Shown here: piece by piece, positions 18,118-27,467 of the stretch
Layout of the letters: each line of letters opens with the position of its first letter
How positions within the stretch are numbered: the stretch's first letter is position 1
From: Planctomycetota bacterium
Lineage (GTDB): Bacteria > Planctomycetota > Phycisphaerae > Phycisphaerales > SM1A02
Reading direction: 5' to 3'
Length of the DNA: 62,918 nucleotides
Assembly: GCA_022568135.1 (NCBI GenBank)
Contig: JADFFQ010000016.1
Location: 1 to 62,918, forward strand
Notes under the pieces: generated by a model
Told to the model about the DNA's origin: nothing
Seen by the model: only the letters and a program-made list of their open reading frames with translations
Databases searched by the model: none
Position numbers and translations under genes: made by a program

Positions 18118-19765
18118 AATGAAGGGCCCGGACGGGATCGGTGTCCGCGGCCTTGGCGGCGGGGAGAAACGCCCCAATCAGCGAGAAGATCACCGCCCCG
18201 ATCATCGTGAAGATCGCGGTGCCGGAGTCCATCTCGTTGGGGATCGTCGTGAAGTAATAGACCGAGGGGTCCCAGATCACCACGCCGCCGCGATCCTTGA
18301 GGACCAGAATCACCGCACCGGCGCCGATCAACGTAATGGATACAAGCAGGCCGAGTGTAATCGGCATCAAAGCCCCGCGGCGCCCGTGATAGACGGTCAG
18401 CGCGATCGCCACCAGCGCCAGCGTGAGCATGATGATCGCCAGCCACATCGGCGGGTCGCCCATCGCGGTGTGAATCGTGTTGATGTTGCGCACGACGAGA
18501 TACGCCAGGCCGACGCCGACCAGCGCCCCCGCGATCCCGATCACCAGGCCGTAGCGCAGAAAGATCCATGAAATGCCAAAGCGCGACGCGCCGATTGACC
18601 GCAGGATGCCGATGTCGCGGGTCTTCTCATAGACAATCGCCCAGAAGATGGCCAGCACCAGGCCGGCACAGACCAGATACACCAGCGAGAACAACGTTCG
18701 CATCAGCTCGCGCTCTTTTTCAATGGGTTCGATGAAGTCGGCTTGCTGCTGTTCCCATGTTTTGATAGAGAGCCCCATGCCCTGCGGCGGCGGTTTGACG
18801 AGGGCGTTGTTGTCTTGGAGTAACTCCGCTCGAAACGCGTCGTAGACGCCCACGAGTTGCTCGCGGAGCTCGTCGGGGTTCACGCCCTCGGCCGCGCGGA
18901 TCAGAACCATCGTCGCCTTCGCCGGGTCCACGCCGATCACCTTCGGCAGGCCGTCGTCATCGAGCTGCTCTTCATCGACGATCTCGCCTTGGTCCAGATG
19001 CAACATGCGCTGGGCGATCTCAAGGGGGACCATTGCCCGCTTGTCATCGATCAGGAATACGCCGGAGAAAAACTCGTTGACCACGGGAAAGATGCGGCTC
19101 TCCGGCTCCAGCATTCCGCCCCCGGTGGCGATGGGAAGTGTTGTCAACGTCACCTCCCATTGGGGCATCCACCAGTAGCCGTTGCGGGCTGGCCGGATTG
19201 ATCCGTCGGACTGCCGGTCGTTGCCGATCGAAACGTGGATGCCCGGGACAATGCCTGCCCGATCGCTGCGGCTGTCGCGCAGGGCCAGGCCGTCCAGGAG
19301 AATCTGCTCATCCATCTGACGCCGGGGGTCGTCGTCGGCCATCGTCTTGAGCTGCTGCTCGGTCGGGGGCCGCCAGTACAGTGTGTCGGCGTATCCGGTC
19401 ACCCTTGCGAAACTCTCGGGGTCGATGCCCCACATCTGGACCGTCTCGGTGTCCTTGTTCGCCCCGTCGGGATAGGGCATCTTCAGCAAGCCCCAACTGT
19501 CAACCACCGGCGTGGCCGCTTCCGCTTCCGGCAGCTCTTCGATCCGCTCGATCAGTCGCTCGTAGTGGGGAATCCCCGTCACCGGATAGCCGATCACCAC
19601 ATCGCCCATGAGCGTTCGGCCGGAATCCCGGACCATATTCAGAAAGCCGGTCATCACCGACACGACGATGATGACCAGGGCAACGCACAAGGCCACCGCC
19701 GCCACCGCGATCAGGGGGATCACCCGCGAGGTCAGGTAGCGGTTGGTTAGTAAGGCGTGGTACAT
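18110..19765 (-). CDS. LolC/LolE-like permease (FtsX/MacB fold)
   Basis: A 551-residue inner-membrane protein. One N-terminal helix ('VIPLIAVAAVALCVALVIIV') is followed by a large periplasmic MacB-type core of about 300 residues. The FtsX domain with three membrane helices is at the C-terminus, including the conserved 'EKTRDIGILRSIGASRFGI' coupling region. The length is above the usual ~400 for LolC/E because of a longer periplasmic part. It overlaps lolD and is its evident partner. A single LolC/E-like gene is present rather than a LolC plus LolE pair, so it may work as a homodimer (inference). Confidence 0.83.
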   Translation of the reverse strand: MYHALLTNRYLTSRVIPLIAVAAVALCVALVIIVVSVMTGFLNMVRDSGRTLMGDVVIGYPVTGIPHYERLIERIEELPEAEAATPVVDSWGLLKMPYPDGANKDTETVQMWGIDPESFARVTGYADTLYWRPPTEQQLKTMADDDPRRQMDEQILLDGLALRDSRSDRAGIVPGIHVSIGNDRQSDGSIRPARNGYWWMPQWEVTLTTLPIATGGGMLEPESRIFPVVNEFFSGVFLIDDKRAMVPLEIAQRMLHLDQGEIVDEEQLDDDGLPKVIGVDPAKATMVLIRAAEGVNPDELREQLVGVYDAFRAELLQDNNALVKPPPQGMGLSIKTWEQQQADFIEPIEKERELMRTLFSLVYLVCAGLVLAIFWAIVYEKTRDIGILRSIGASRFGISWIFLRYGLVIGIAGALVGVGLAYLVVRNINTIHTAMGDPPMWLAIIMLTLALVAIALTVYHGRRGALMPITLGLLVSITLIGAGAVILVLKDRGGVVIWDPSVYYFTTIPNEMDSGTAIFTMIGAVIFSLIGAFLPAAKAADTDPVRALHYE

Positions 19766-19772
19766 GGATCAG

Positions 19773-19812
19773 AAGGCATCAAGGCATCAAGGCATCGAGG
19801 CACCAAGGCATG
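19773..19812. repeat. Octamer tandem repeat (five units of AAGGCATC type)
   Basis: Five consecutive 8-bp units follow the consensus RAGGCAYC. The first three are exactly AAGGCATC and the last two vary by one to two bases. It lies just upstream of the lolE start codon. Related arrays are at 23179-23250 and 40473-40512. Confidence 0.85.
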
Positions 19813-19968
19813 AAGCGGTGTTTCGCCGTCGGGCTTGCCCCGACGCGTCCGGCCCGACAAACGACTGAGCCTCGACGCCGCGCCGCGCCAGCATACCCGA
19901 CACCGAAGCGCTACGGGTCATTCATGGAAGCTTCGGACTGCCGATGGCATGGACACGAAAAATCGTGT

Positions 19969-20739
19969 TCAACGCCTGCGGCTTGATGGCGCCTGCGGGA
20001 CTGGACGGCCGAAGCGTTTGAGCAGCTCGATTGGTGCGCCGATGTCCGCGGTGACGACTTTGCCGAGGAATTCCGCCGCGGCCGGTTGGGTCATCGCGGG
20101 CTTGGGCGCGACGAAGGTCACAGTCCGCGCGGCCCGGATCGTCGCGCCCAGGGGCTGCCCGGTGTCGCAATCCAGACCGGAAGGCACATCGACGGCCAGC
20201 ACCGGCCGGACCGCCGAATTGATCGACTCGATGAGCTGGGCCGCAGCGCCTTCGACCGGCCGATCCAGGCCCGTGCCGAAGATCGCATCGACGATCAGAT
20301 CGACTTCACCCAACACCGTGCCAATCTTATCGAGCGGGACCTCCCGCAGGCCGATCTTGCGGCCGATGGCGCGGTTGATTTCGGCATCGGAGCCCGGCTT
20401 CGGCTCGCCCAAGGCCGCGAACACCGAGTCAACCCCGGCGTTGTGCAGGTGCCGTCCTAACGCATAGCCGTCCCCGCCGTTGTTGCCCGAACCGCACACG
20501 ATCAGGACCGACGGCGAAGAGGCGCGCACTTCTTGGAGCATTGCCAGCGCCTCGGCCGCCAGTCCACGCGCGGCATTCTCCATCAGCACGATGCCGGGAA
20601 TGCCATAATCTTCGATCGCAGCCCGATCAACGGCCCGGACCGACTCGCGATCGAGGATGTACTCGCCTTGTTGGGGATCTATGTGTCGAGCATTATGCGC
20701 AGCGGATACGGGTCGGTGTGGATCGAATTGAGCCATCAT
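19969..20739 (-). CDS. nnrE: NAD(P)H-hydrate epimerase (YjeF N-domain only)
   Basis: A 256-residue YjeF_N-type Rossmann enzyme that interconverts R and S forms of hydrated NAD(P)H, a metabolite repair step. Seen motifs are 'IVLMENAARG', the glycine-rich 'VCGSGNNGGDGYALGRHL' and the catalytic-region 'DAIFGTGLDRPV' with 'LAVDVPSGLDCDTG'. The ADP-dependent dehydratase half (NnrD), often fused at the C-terminus, is absent, so the dehydratase must come from another gene. It is transcribed away from surE. Confidence 0.92.
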   Translation of the reverse strand: MMAQFDPHRPVSAAHNARHIDPQQGEYILDRESVRAVDRAAIEDYGIPGIVLMENAARGLAAEALAMLQEVRASSPSVLIVCGSGNNGGDGYALGRHLHNAGVDSVFAALGEPKPGSDAEINRAIGRKIGLREVPLDKIGTVLGEVDLIVDAIFGTGLDRPVEGAAAQLIESINSAVRPVLAVDVPSGLDCDTGQPLGATIRAARTVTFVAPKPAMTQPAAAEFLGKVVTADIGAPIELLKRFGRPVPQAPSSRRR

Positions 20740-20816
20740 CGGTACAGTTTAGATAGGATTTGAGGGCGACGCGCGGGCCGGAGGCATGCTGGTACACTCC
20801 TCACGACGGCCGAGTT

Positions 20817-21632
20817 ATGCGAATCCTGCTGACCAACGATGATGGGATCAATTCGCCGGGAATTGCCGCCCTGTACGACGCCTTGCAGGGGCTGGGGGAG
20901 ATCTTTGCCGTCGCGCCGCTGACCGTTCAGACGGCCGCGAGTCACGGCATCACCTATACCGAACCGTTGATGATCGAGACCGTCACGGTCAACGATCGCC
21001 TGGAGGGAATCGCGGTGGACGGCCGGCCGGCCGACTGCGTCAAGCTCGCCTTGCGGTCGATTTGGCCACAGCGATTCGGTTCCGACGTCCCCGCCGATCT
21101 GACCATTAGCGGCATGAACAGCGGGGCGAATGTGGGGATCAACATTCTCTACTCGGGCACCGTCGCCGCGGCGATGGAGTCGGCGTTTCTGGGCGTGCCC
21201 GCGATCGCTGTGAGCCTGCACATCGGCGAGCGAGCCAAGACCAGATATGGCCGAGCCGCCCGAATTGCCCGGGCAGCGATCGATCGCGTGCTCGAATCTG
21301 CCGAAGGCGGCCTTGACACGCATAGCGTCATCAACATCAACATCCCTCTCACCGAGCGCGACGATGCCCCGATGCCCGAGATTCGCGTGGTGGAAATGAA
21401 CGCCGCCCCGGGCACCGACTCCTATGAGCGGCGGGTGAGTCCGGCCGGGCGGGTCTACTACTGGGCAGCCGGCAGTGGCATGGAGTTTACCCACACCGCT
21501 CCGGACACCGATGTGGAAGCGCTGTTCGAACGCTGCATCACGGTGACGCCGCTGACCTATGTGATGACCGATCACGCCCGCCTGCAGACCTGGAAGGAAC
21601 GGCTGGAGCAGTCGTCTTCGGGCAGCTCATGA
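20817..21632 (+). CDS. surE: 5'-nucleotidase SurE
   Basis: A 271-residue metal-dependent nucleoside 5'-monophosphate phosphatase. The N-terminal 'RILLTNDDGINSPG' carries the metal-binding Asp-Asp pair and the conserved Asn. 'GMNSGANVGINILYSGTVAA' is the second family signature. The start at 20817 was chosen because upstream codons are not family-like. It is divergent from nnrE and its 3' end overlaps the convergent tonB-like gene by 6 bases. SurE usually sits with stress-survival genes; here no such partner is visible. Confidence 0.95.
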   Translation: MRILLTNDDGINSPGIAALYDALQGLGEIFAVAPLTVQTAASHGITYTEPLMIETVTVNDRLEGIAVDGRPADCVKLALRSIWPQRFGSDVPADLTISGMNSGANVGINILYSGTVAAAMESAFLGVPAIAVSLHIGERAKTRYGRAARIARAAIDRVLESAEGGLDTHSVININIPLTERDDAPMPEIRVVEMNAAPGTDSYERRVSPAGRVYYWAAGSGMEFTHTAPDTDVEALFERCITVTPLTYVMTDHARLQTWKERLEQSSSGSS

Positions 21633-22622
21633 TCCACTGGTCCGTACCAACACGATCCGAATGCGGACCGTGATCGTCTCGTCGTCCGCCAGGGCGTCGA
21701 GTCGCTTGCCGGCGGCGCTCCAGCGGTAGAGGCTGTTGAGAATCGCCTCGTCGACGCGGGTGTCGCCGGAGCTTTCGAGGATCCGGGCCAGCGCCGGCTT
21801 TCCGTCGTGGCGAAACTGAATCTCGCACAGCGGGTTCCCCGGTGCAGCGGTGAGCAGAACGACGGTAGTGAAGCTTGGCTTGCGCGGCCTGATCTGGACC
21901 CCTTGGGCGGCGATGGGTTTGCCGAGTTGCCAATTCTCACGCGGTACATCGATGATCGACGTCGGGTCGGATTCCTTCTCAGCCGGTGTACCGTGATCTC
22001 GCGTCGCATCGTCACTGCGCTCTTGAAGTGGTGAGTTCACTGGTTTTGCGGCCTGGTTGGCGCGGGGTGATTCAACTGGTGTGCTCAACAACCGCTGAAG
22101 CGCTGCGAGGACCTCGAGCAGCGCCTGGTGGTCACTTGGGGATGTCCCGGCCGTGACGCGTGTGGTTGGTTCCGGCGATGCTGAATCACCGCCAAGGCTG
22201 TCAAGCCAGGCCGCCAACTCGGCGAGGGGATCAGCCGGCTCAGCTGTTACGTTGCCCGTGGGGGTGGCCGGAGCGTCGGCGACCGGCGTTGAAACGCCCT
22301 CGTCGGGGCTCGGCTGCGCTGCGCCCGCAGGGTTCGTACGAAACGCAGCCTGCTCGATCTCAGCCAAGGCCGCAAGATGTTGCTGGTATTGCTCGTAGCC
22401 GATCCAGGTCAACGTTGACGCGGCGGAGGTCTCGACGCCAAGAGCAATCTCGTCAGTACGAGGCCGAATATCCTGGGGATCAAACTGACCGCGGAGGTGA
22501 ACAGCACGACCGCCCGCGGCGCTCATGACCGTCACGAGCAATGGCGCCACCACAGCGACGTGTGCGAGCACTGACGCGGCCAGTCCCACGGACAGTGCAA
22601 GAGTTGGTTGGCGACTCTGCAC
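21627..22622 (-). CDS. TonB-like energy transducer
   Basis: A 331-residue protein with an N-terminal membrane anchor ('LALSVGLAASVLAHVAVVAP', the first-helix SxxxxH pattern of TonB/TolA). A long Pro/Ala/Glu-rich periplasmic linker follows. The small C-terminal domain ends with '...ILESSGDTRVDEAILNSLYRW', similar to the TonB C-terminal fold. It would link the proton-motive force to an outer-membrane process. It lies 18 bases after an ExbD-like gene on the same strand; no ExbB-like gene is next to them. Confidence 0.75.
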   Translation of the reverse strand: MQSRQPTLALSVGLAASVLAHVAVVAPLLVTVMSAAGGRAVHLRGQFDPQDIRPRTDEIALGVETSAASTLTWIGYEQYQQHLAALAEIEQAAFRTNPAGAAQPSPDEGVSTPVADAPATPTGNVTAEPADPLAELAAWLDSLGGDSASPEPTTRVTAGTSPSDHQALLEVLAALQRLLSTPVESPRANQAAKPVNSPLQERSDDATRDHGTPAEKESDPTSIIDVPRENWQLGKPIAAQGVQIRPRKPSFTTVVLLTAAPGNPLCEIQFRHDGKPALARILESSGDTRVDEAILNSLYRWSAAGKRLDALADDETITVRIRIVLVRTSGS

Positions 22623-22640
22623 CGGTTGATTGTATGGCAG

Positions 22641-23093
22641 TCAACGGTCGAGCTGGTCTGCGGCGCCTTGGCCGGCGGTCTCCTGCGACGGCGCGCCCAC
22701 CAGCTTGATATCCAGTCCAGCGTAGGCCAGCTTGTCGTACAACCTCAGGAATGTGGGCAGTCGGTCCTGCGTGCCGTGCTCCTGGGCGGCGATGTAGACC
22801 ACCGTGTCCGGTGCGTCAGCCTGGACCTCGCGCAGGCGAGGGAGCACCTGGTCCAGGGAGATCGGCTCGCGGTTGAAAAAAAGAGCACCGGCGTGATCGA
22901 TGCTGATGGTTACCGCAGGCGGGACCGTGGCCGGCTCACCCGAAGCGAACGCCTGCATCTGCATGGGCAACAGGTCAGCCCGGACCGTCAACACCATCGC
23001 GTAGATGAAGAACGTCAACAGCAGGAAGATCACGTCGATCAGCGGCATGATCTCAACGCGGGTCTCGTGCTGCGGTCGGCGGAGCGTGAGCAT
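22641..23093 (-). CDS. ExbD/TolR-like proton-channel subunit
   Basis: A 150-residue protein with a short cytoplasmic N-terminus, one membrane helix and a periplasmic domain. The segment 'EIMPLIDVIFLLLTFFIYAM' has the Asp essential for proton movement in ExbD/TolR proteins. The start at 23093 ('MLTLRRPQHE') was chosen because the open frame upstream runs through octamer repeats and a dispersed hairpin. It is followed by the TonB-like gene. An ExbB/TolQ partner is required by the family but is not in the window. Confidence 0.85.
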   Translation of the reverse strand: MLTLRRPQHETRVEIMPLIDVIFLLLTFFIYAMVLTVRADLLPMQMQAFASGEPATVPPAVTISIDHAGALFFNREPISLDQVLPRLREVQADAPDTVVYIAAQEHGTQDRLPTFLRLYDKLAYAGLDIKLVGAPSQETAGQGAADQLDR

Positions 23094-23122
23094 GGCGGTG
23101 TGCGGCCTCAAGGCATCGAGCG

Positions 23123-23171
23123 AAGCCGGGTCTGACGAGTCCCGACCTGTCGGGACGAGGAAGACCCGGGT
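23123..23171 (+). repeat. Bulged-hairpin repeat, copy 3
   Basis: A 49-bp element identical to copy 2b at 10066-10114. It is set inside the octamer tract: an AAGGCATCG unit lies just before it (near 23110) and the main array resumes at 23179. This suggests it was inserted into, or expanded together with, the octamer DNA. Confidence 0.92.
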
Positions 23172-23178
23172 CATCGGA

Positions 23179-23250
23179 AAGGCATCGAGGCATCGAGGCA
23201 TCAAGGGATCGACGCATCGAGGCCTCGATGCTTCAAGGCATTGAGGCATC
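23179..23250. repeat. Octamer tandem repeat (nine units)
   Basis: Nine 8-bp units follow the consensus RAGGCATC with one to three substitutions in some. It lies in the 225-bp gap between gyrA and the exbD-like gene. Same family as 19773-19812 and 40473-40512. Confidence 0.85.
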
Positions 23251-23318
23251 ATGGCACAAACGCGCCATCGAGACCAGCCGGGGGGACTCAACACAAGCGA
23301 TGAAGATCGCCGGCCGTC

Positions 23319-25937
23319 TCAAGAGTCAGCGCCGCCGGTGTTGGGGCCGTTGTCGTCGTCGGATTCAGCCACGCAAGCAGTGGCGATCACCCGGTCGTTG
23401 GGCTTGAGATTGACCAGGCGGACGCCCTGGGTGTTTCGGCCGATGCGGGAGATGGAGTCGGCGCCCACGCGGACGATCATCCCCTGTTCGCTGACGAACA
23501 TGAGACTGTCGGTTTTCTTGACGCCGCGGATGGCGACGACCCGGCCGTTGCGAGCGGTGGTGCGGATGTCGATGCGGCCCTTGCCGCCGCGGCTCTGGGG
23601 GCGGGTCGTGCCGTCTTCGGCATGGACGAGGTAGTCCGACAGCCCGGTGCGCTTGCCATAGCCGTTGGCGGTGACGGTGAGCAGGTCGGCTCCATCGTCG
23701 GCGCGGATCAGGCCGACCACCTCATCGCCCGGTCGAAGTTCGATGCCCTTGACGCCTGCCGTGCCGCGCCCCATCACCCGCGCGTCGTTCTCATCGAAGC
23801 GGATGGCCATGCCCGAGGCGGTGGCCAGCACCACGTGATCCATGCCGCTGGTGTGCACCACGTCGATCAGCCGGTCTCCTTCGTTGAGGTTGATGGCGAT
23901 GATGCCCGCTCGATGAACATTGCGATAATCCGCAAGCGCCGTGCGCTTCACCCGGCCTTGGGCGGTGGCGAAGAAAAGAAAATCCTCCGACCGCTCGAAG
24001 TCCTCGATGTTCAGGAAGGCGACCACCCGTTCGTTCGGCCTCAGCTGGAGCAGGTTCACGATCGCCCGGCCTTTGGCGTTCCGCGACATCTCGGGAATCT
24101 TGAACACCTTCATCTTGAACACGCGACCGGAATTGGTGAAGCACAGCAGGTCGTCGTGCGTCGAAGCGGCGAACAGTTGCTCGATGAAGTCGCCCTCGCG
24201 GGCGTCTGATCCCCTGATGCCGCGCCCGCCGCGGCGCTGCTCGCGATAGGTCTCGGTGGGTAGGCGCTTCACATAGCCCTGATGCGAGATGGTGACCACT
24301 ACGTCATGCTCGGCGATGAGGTCGGCGATCTCGAAGTCTTCCGCTTCGTCGCGCTCGATCTCCGTCTTGCGCTCGTCGCCGAACTTCTCGCGCAGATCGC
24401 GCGCGTCGGCGCGAATGATATTCAGAATCTCCGCCTCTTCGGCAAGGATCTGCTGGTACCGGTCAATCTCACCGAGCAGCTTGGTGTAATCGCCGGTGAG
24501 CTTCTCGATCTCCAGCCCCACGAGCTGGATCAGCCGCAGGGACCCGATCGCGTCAGCCTGAACACCGGTGAGCCGTACGCCCTCGCCGACGTTGGATCGC
24601 TCGATCAGCGGCCTCGGCACCAGCGAGGCGTACTCGTGGTCCCGGGCGATCCGAAACCGCCAGGCCAACAGTTTTTGGAGCGCCTCTTCGCGTGTCTTGC
24701 TACTGCGGATCAGCGCGATGACCTGGTCGATGCCGCAGACGGCGTAGATCAGCCCTTCGAGTTTGTGCGCCTGCTTCTGGGCTTCTCGCAACAGGTGTTC
24801 CGTGCGCCGGCGAATGACGTCTCGGCGGTGGTCGATGTAGCACTGGATAAGCTGCCGTAGTCCGAGCGTCCGCGGCTGACGATTCACCAGCGCGATGTTG
24901 ATGATCGAGTACGCCGACTGCAACGGCGTGTACTGATACAGTTGCTTCTCGACGACTTCGGCGTCGGCGCCTTGCTTCAGATAGACGACGATCCGCGTCC
25001 GGTGCGACTTGCCCGAGAAATTCTTGACGTCGGAAATATCGGGTATTCGACCCACCTTGGCCACATCAACGATGCGCTCGATCAGGTTGTTCTGGACAAC
25101 CTGATAGGGGATCTCGTCGATGATGATCGTTTGGCGGTTCCGGATGGTCTCGAGATGCGTCTTGCCGCGGATAACGATGCGGCCCCGGCCGGTGGCGTAG
25201 GCCGCGATGATCCCCGCCCGGCCCTGGATCGCTCCGCCGGTGGGAAAGTCCGGGCCGGGGAGAACCTCCATGAGCTCTTCAAGGGCGATCTCGGGCTTGT
25301 CGATCACCGCGATGATCGCGTCGCAGACCTCCCGGATGTTGTGCGGCGGGCTTGAGCAGGCCATGCCCACGGCGATGCCGGTTGACCCGTTGATCAGCAG
25401 GTTGGGGAGCTTGCCGGGCAGAACGGTCGGCTCGCGGCGCGTCTCGTCGTAGTTGGATCGGAAGTCAACCGTGTCGAGGTTGAGATCTTCGAGCAGTTCG
25501 ACAGCGGCGGCAGTCATGCGGGCCTCGGTGTACCGCATTGCCGCAGGGGGGTCGCCGTCGATGGACCCGAAGTTGCCCTGTTTGTCGATCAGCCGGTAGC
25601 GGATCTTCCAATCCTGGCCCATGTTGACCAGCGTGGGGTAGATGACCGATTCACCGTGCGGGTGGTAGTTGCCGGAGGTGTCGCCGCAAATCTTGGCGCA
25701 CTTGCGGTGCTTGGCCCGCGAGCCGAGGTTCAGATCGTTCATCGCCACCAGGATTCGCCGCTGCGACGGCTTCAGCCCGTCCCGCACGTCCGGGAGCGCC
25801 CGGTCCATGATCGTGGACATCGCGTAGGTGAGATAACTGTCGTGCAGCTCGCGTTCGATCGACTGATCGACGATGTGCCCGGCGTTGGAGGGGCCGGGGC
25901 CACCGGATGCTATGGCGGTGTCGGAGATGCCAGCCAT
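23319..25937 (-). CDS. gyrA: DNA gyrase subunit A
   Basis: An 872-residue type IIA topoisomerase subunit that cuts and rejoins DNA. The catalytic Tyr is Tyr136 in '[10 protein letters not shown]'. The quinolone-pocket region is '[16 protein letters not shown]', with Ser97 at the E. coli Ser83 position and Pro101 in place of Asp87. The C-terminal domain contains the GyrA box 'QRRGGRG', which marks it as gyrase rather than topoisomerase IV. The protein ends in an acidic tail. gyrB is not in the window. It follows the TlyA-like gene closely (53 bases) on the same strand. Confidence 0.96.
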   Translation of the reverse strand: MAGISDTAIASGGPGPSNAGHIVDQSIERELHDSYLTYAMSTIMDRALPDVRDGLKPSQRRILVAMNDLNLGSRAKHRKCAKICGDTSGNYHPHGESVIYPTLVNMGQDWKIRYRLIDKQGNFGSIDGDPPAAMRYTEARMTAAAVELLEDLNLDTVDFRSNYDETRREPTVLPGKLPNLLINGSTGIAVGMACSSPPHNIREVCDAIIAVIDKPEIALEELMEVLPGPDFPTGGAIQGRAGIIAAYATGRGRIVIRGKTHLETIRNRQTIIIDEIPYQVVQNNLIERIVDVAKVGRIPDISDVKNFSGKSHRTRIVVYLKQGADAEVVEKQLYQYTPLQSAYSIINIALVNRQPRTLGLRQLIQCYIDHRRDVIRRRTEHLLREAQKQAHKLEGLIYAVCGIDQVIALIRSSKTREEALQKLLAWRFRIARDHEYASLVPRPLIERSNVGEGVRLTGVQADAIGSLRLIQLVGLEIEKLTGDYTKLLGEIDRYQQILAEEAEILNIIRADARDLREKFGDERKTEIERDEAEDFEIADLIAEHDVVVTISHQGYVKRLPTETYREQRRGGRGIRGSDAREGDFIEQLFAASTHDDLLCFTNSGRVFKMKVFKIPEMSRNAKGRAIVNLLQLRPNERVVAFLNIEDFERSEDFLFFATAQGRVKRTALADYRNVHRAGIIAINLNEGDRLIDVVHTSGMDHVVLATASGMAIRFDENDARVMGRGTAGVKGIELRPGDEVVGLIRADDGADLLTVTANGYGKRTGLSDYLVHAEDGTTRPQSRGGKGRIDIRTTARNGRVVAIRGVKKTDSLMFVSEQGMIVRVGADSISRIGRNTQGVRLVNLKPNDRVIATACVAESDDDNGPNTGGADS

Positions 25938-25990
25938 GGGTGTGCGAAGCGCGAGTTCGTTGCGGAAACGACCGCTGCATTCTATCAGAT

Positions 25991-26614
25991 TTACGCATCC
26001 GGCGAGGCGTCGATCGGCAGCGTATCGGCTTCAACGGGTGCCCTATCCCCGGGTGGCTTTGCGGCCCCGACGAGGTACTCCCGATTGCCTTCGCTTCCAG
26101 CTCGGCGACCGCTCTTTGCGCCCCTGATGGGCGAGAGGGTCATGGCCGTTACAGCGGCCCCAAGTCCGCCGAACTCGCCAAGCACCCGCTGCACAACCGC
26201 CTCCGCGTGCTGGGGCGCAAGCACGCCGTCGACCAGCAGCGAGGTCTTCTCGTCCCCGGCAAGCTCGTAATGAGGCTTGATGAGGCTGATGATTCGCCCC
26301 CCCGGCCCAAGCCAGCGCAGCGCAGCGGGGATCGCGTCCCGCTGCCGCGTCCAGCCCAGGTCGATCACCACCAGATCCACCTTGGCCGCTTGCGGCTTCG
26401 CGTGTAGCACATTCGTCCGCTCCATGACCGCCACCCGTGGATCGGTGCGCAGGCGGTAGTCCAGCACGCCATAGCCGGTGTCGATGGCGTAAACCTTCGC
26501 CGCCCCGTGCTGAAGCAGGCAGTCCGTGAACCCGCCGACGTGACACCCGAAGTCAGCGCAGATCAGCCCCGTCACATCGACCTTGAATTCGCGCAAGGCA
26601 TGCTCAAGCTTCAC
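25991..26614 (-). CDS. TlyA/FtsJ-like rRNA methyltransferase lacking the S4 domain
   Basis: A Rossmann methyltransferase with the SAM motif 'CADFGCHVGGFTDCLLQHGA' and 'VVIDLGWTRQRDAIPAALRW'. TlyA enzymes 2'-O-methylate rRNA, and the usual form carries an N-terminal S4 RNA-binding domain that is absent here. The GTG at 26614 is the first standard start, yet the conserved 'KKYVSRAGVKLEHAL' motif already begins 7 codons upstream of it. A TGA closes that frame 17 codons before the GTG. Either a rare start codon (an ATC is available) or loss of the 5' end explains this. Activity is plausible but unproven. Confidence 0.72.
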   Translation of the reverse strand: MKLEHALREFKVDVTGLICADFGCHVGGFTDCLLQHGAAKVYAIDTGYGVLDYRLRTDPRVAVMERTNVLHAKPQAAKVDLVVIDLGWTRQRDAIPAALRWLGPGGRIISLIKPHYELAGDEKTSLLVDGVLAPQHAEAVVQRVLGEFGGLGAAVTAMTLSPIRGAKSGRRAGSEGNREYLVGAAKPPGDRAPVEADTLPIDASPDA

Positions 26615-26794
26615 GCCCGCGCGCGAGACGTATTTCTTGTCTTGGGCCTGCGTAGTGATAGTTCAACAATAGCCCCGCCCGGAAGGGCAGGATTGGATTG
26701 CGAGGCATTCGCCAGCCCGCTTACGGCGACAACCGCAGGCTCCCGCGCCCGGCTCTTACTCTGCCCGGGGGAGCGACGCCCCGGCATCCCCAAG

Positions 26795-27343
26795 TCACTC
26801 GAAGATCGCCTTCACCTTGACCTGGAAGTCGGGCAGCAGATCGTCGCCTGGCAGCTCGTCGCCGGCTTCATAGGTGACCACAGGACCGTCAGCCTGATGC
26901 ACGGCTACGGTTTGATGCTCCGGATCGACGATCCAGACCGCGGCGGTCCCGGCCCCAAGCCAGTCCCGCACCTTGGCCAGCACTTCGCCGGCTGCGTCGT
27001 CAGGCGAAAGGACCTCGACGGCCAGATCGGGCGCTGCCGGGAAGAAGCCGCGTTGGGGTGCCTCTTTCGCCCGTTGCGCCTTGACGAACGCGACATCCGG
27101 CGCACGGACCGTGTCAGGATTGCGGGCGAGGATGAAGCCGGTCTCGGCCCCGAGAATCACGCCAAGGTGGTGCTTCTCGACATGCCCCAGCAGCAGGTGC
27201 GCCAGCTTCGCGGCGATGCGTCCGTGTCTGAATCCGGCGGGGCTCATCATGATCAGCTCTCCGCGAACCAACTCACAGCGGCCTAGCTCGCTTGCTCTGT
27301 GAAGCAATTGCTCGGCGGTCGTGATTGACGAGGCGACGCTCAT
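26795..27343 (-). CDS. Uma2-family putative endonuclease (DUF820)
   Basis: A 182-residue protein of the Uma2 family (restriction-endonuclease-like fold, PD-(D/E)XK type). Family marks are 'CELVRGELIMMSPAGFRHGR', 'VRAPDVAFV', and 'APDLAVEVLSPDDAAGEV' with the likely catalytic Asp and Glu. These genes are common in cyanobacteria and planctomycetes and their true role is poorly known. ATG codons at 27343 and 27370 are both usable. It stands between the LpxI-domain gene and the TlyA-like gene, same strand. Confidence 0.87.
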   Translation of the reverse strand: MSVASSITTAEQLLHRASELGRCELVRGELIMMSPAGFRHGRIAAKLAHLLLGHVEKHHLGVILGAETGFILARNPDTVRAPDVAFVKAQRAKEAPQRGFFPAAPDLAVEVLSPDDAAGEVLAKVRDWLGAGTAAVWIVDPEHQTVAVHQADGPVVTYEAGDELPGDDLLPDFQVKVKAIFE

Positions 27344-27467
27344 GCCTGGCGATCCCGCGGTAGGTGTCATTGTACTCACCGCGGCGCGGCCTGGGTTGGC
27401 TCGCTTACGCAGACAACCAGAAACCGGACCAGGACCGGTTTTGCACCGGACCGGTCTTGCGCCCCGG

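Noticed and set aside
19773..23250. Possible CRISPR arrays in the regularly repeated octamer tracts
   Set aside because: Units are only 8 bp with no spacers and no cas genes are present.
25430..25650. Pro101 in the GyrA quinolone pocket as a resistance mutation
   Set aside because: The surrounding '[11 protein letters not shown]' looks like the normal form of this lineage (a Pro also occurs here in some other phyla, as recalled), so it is probably natural variation.
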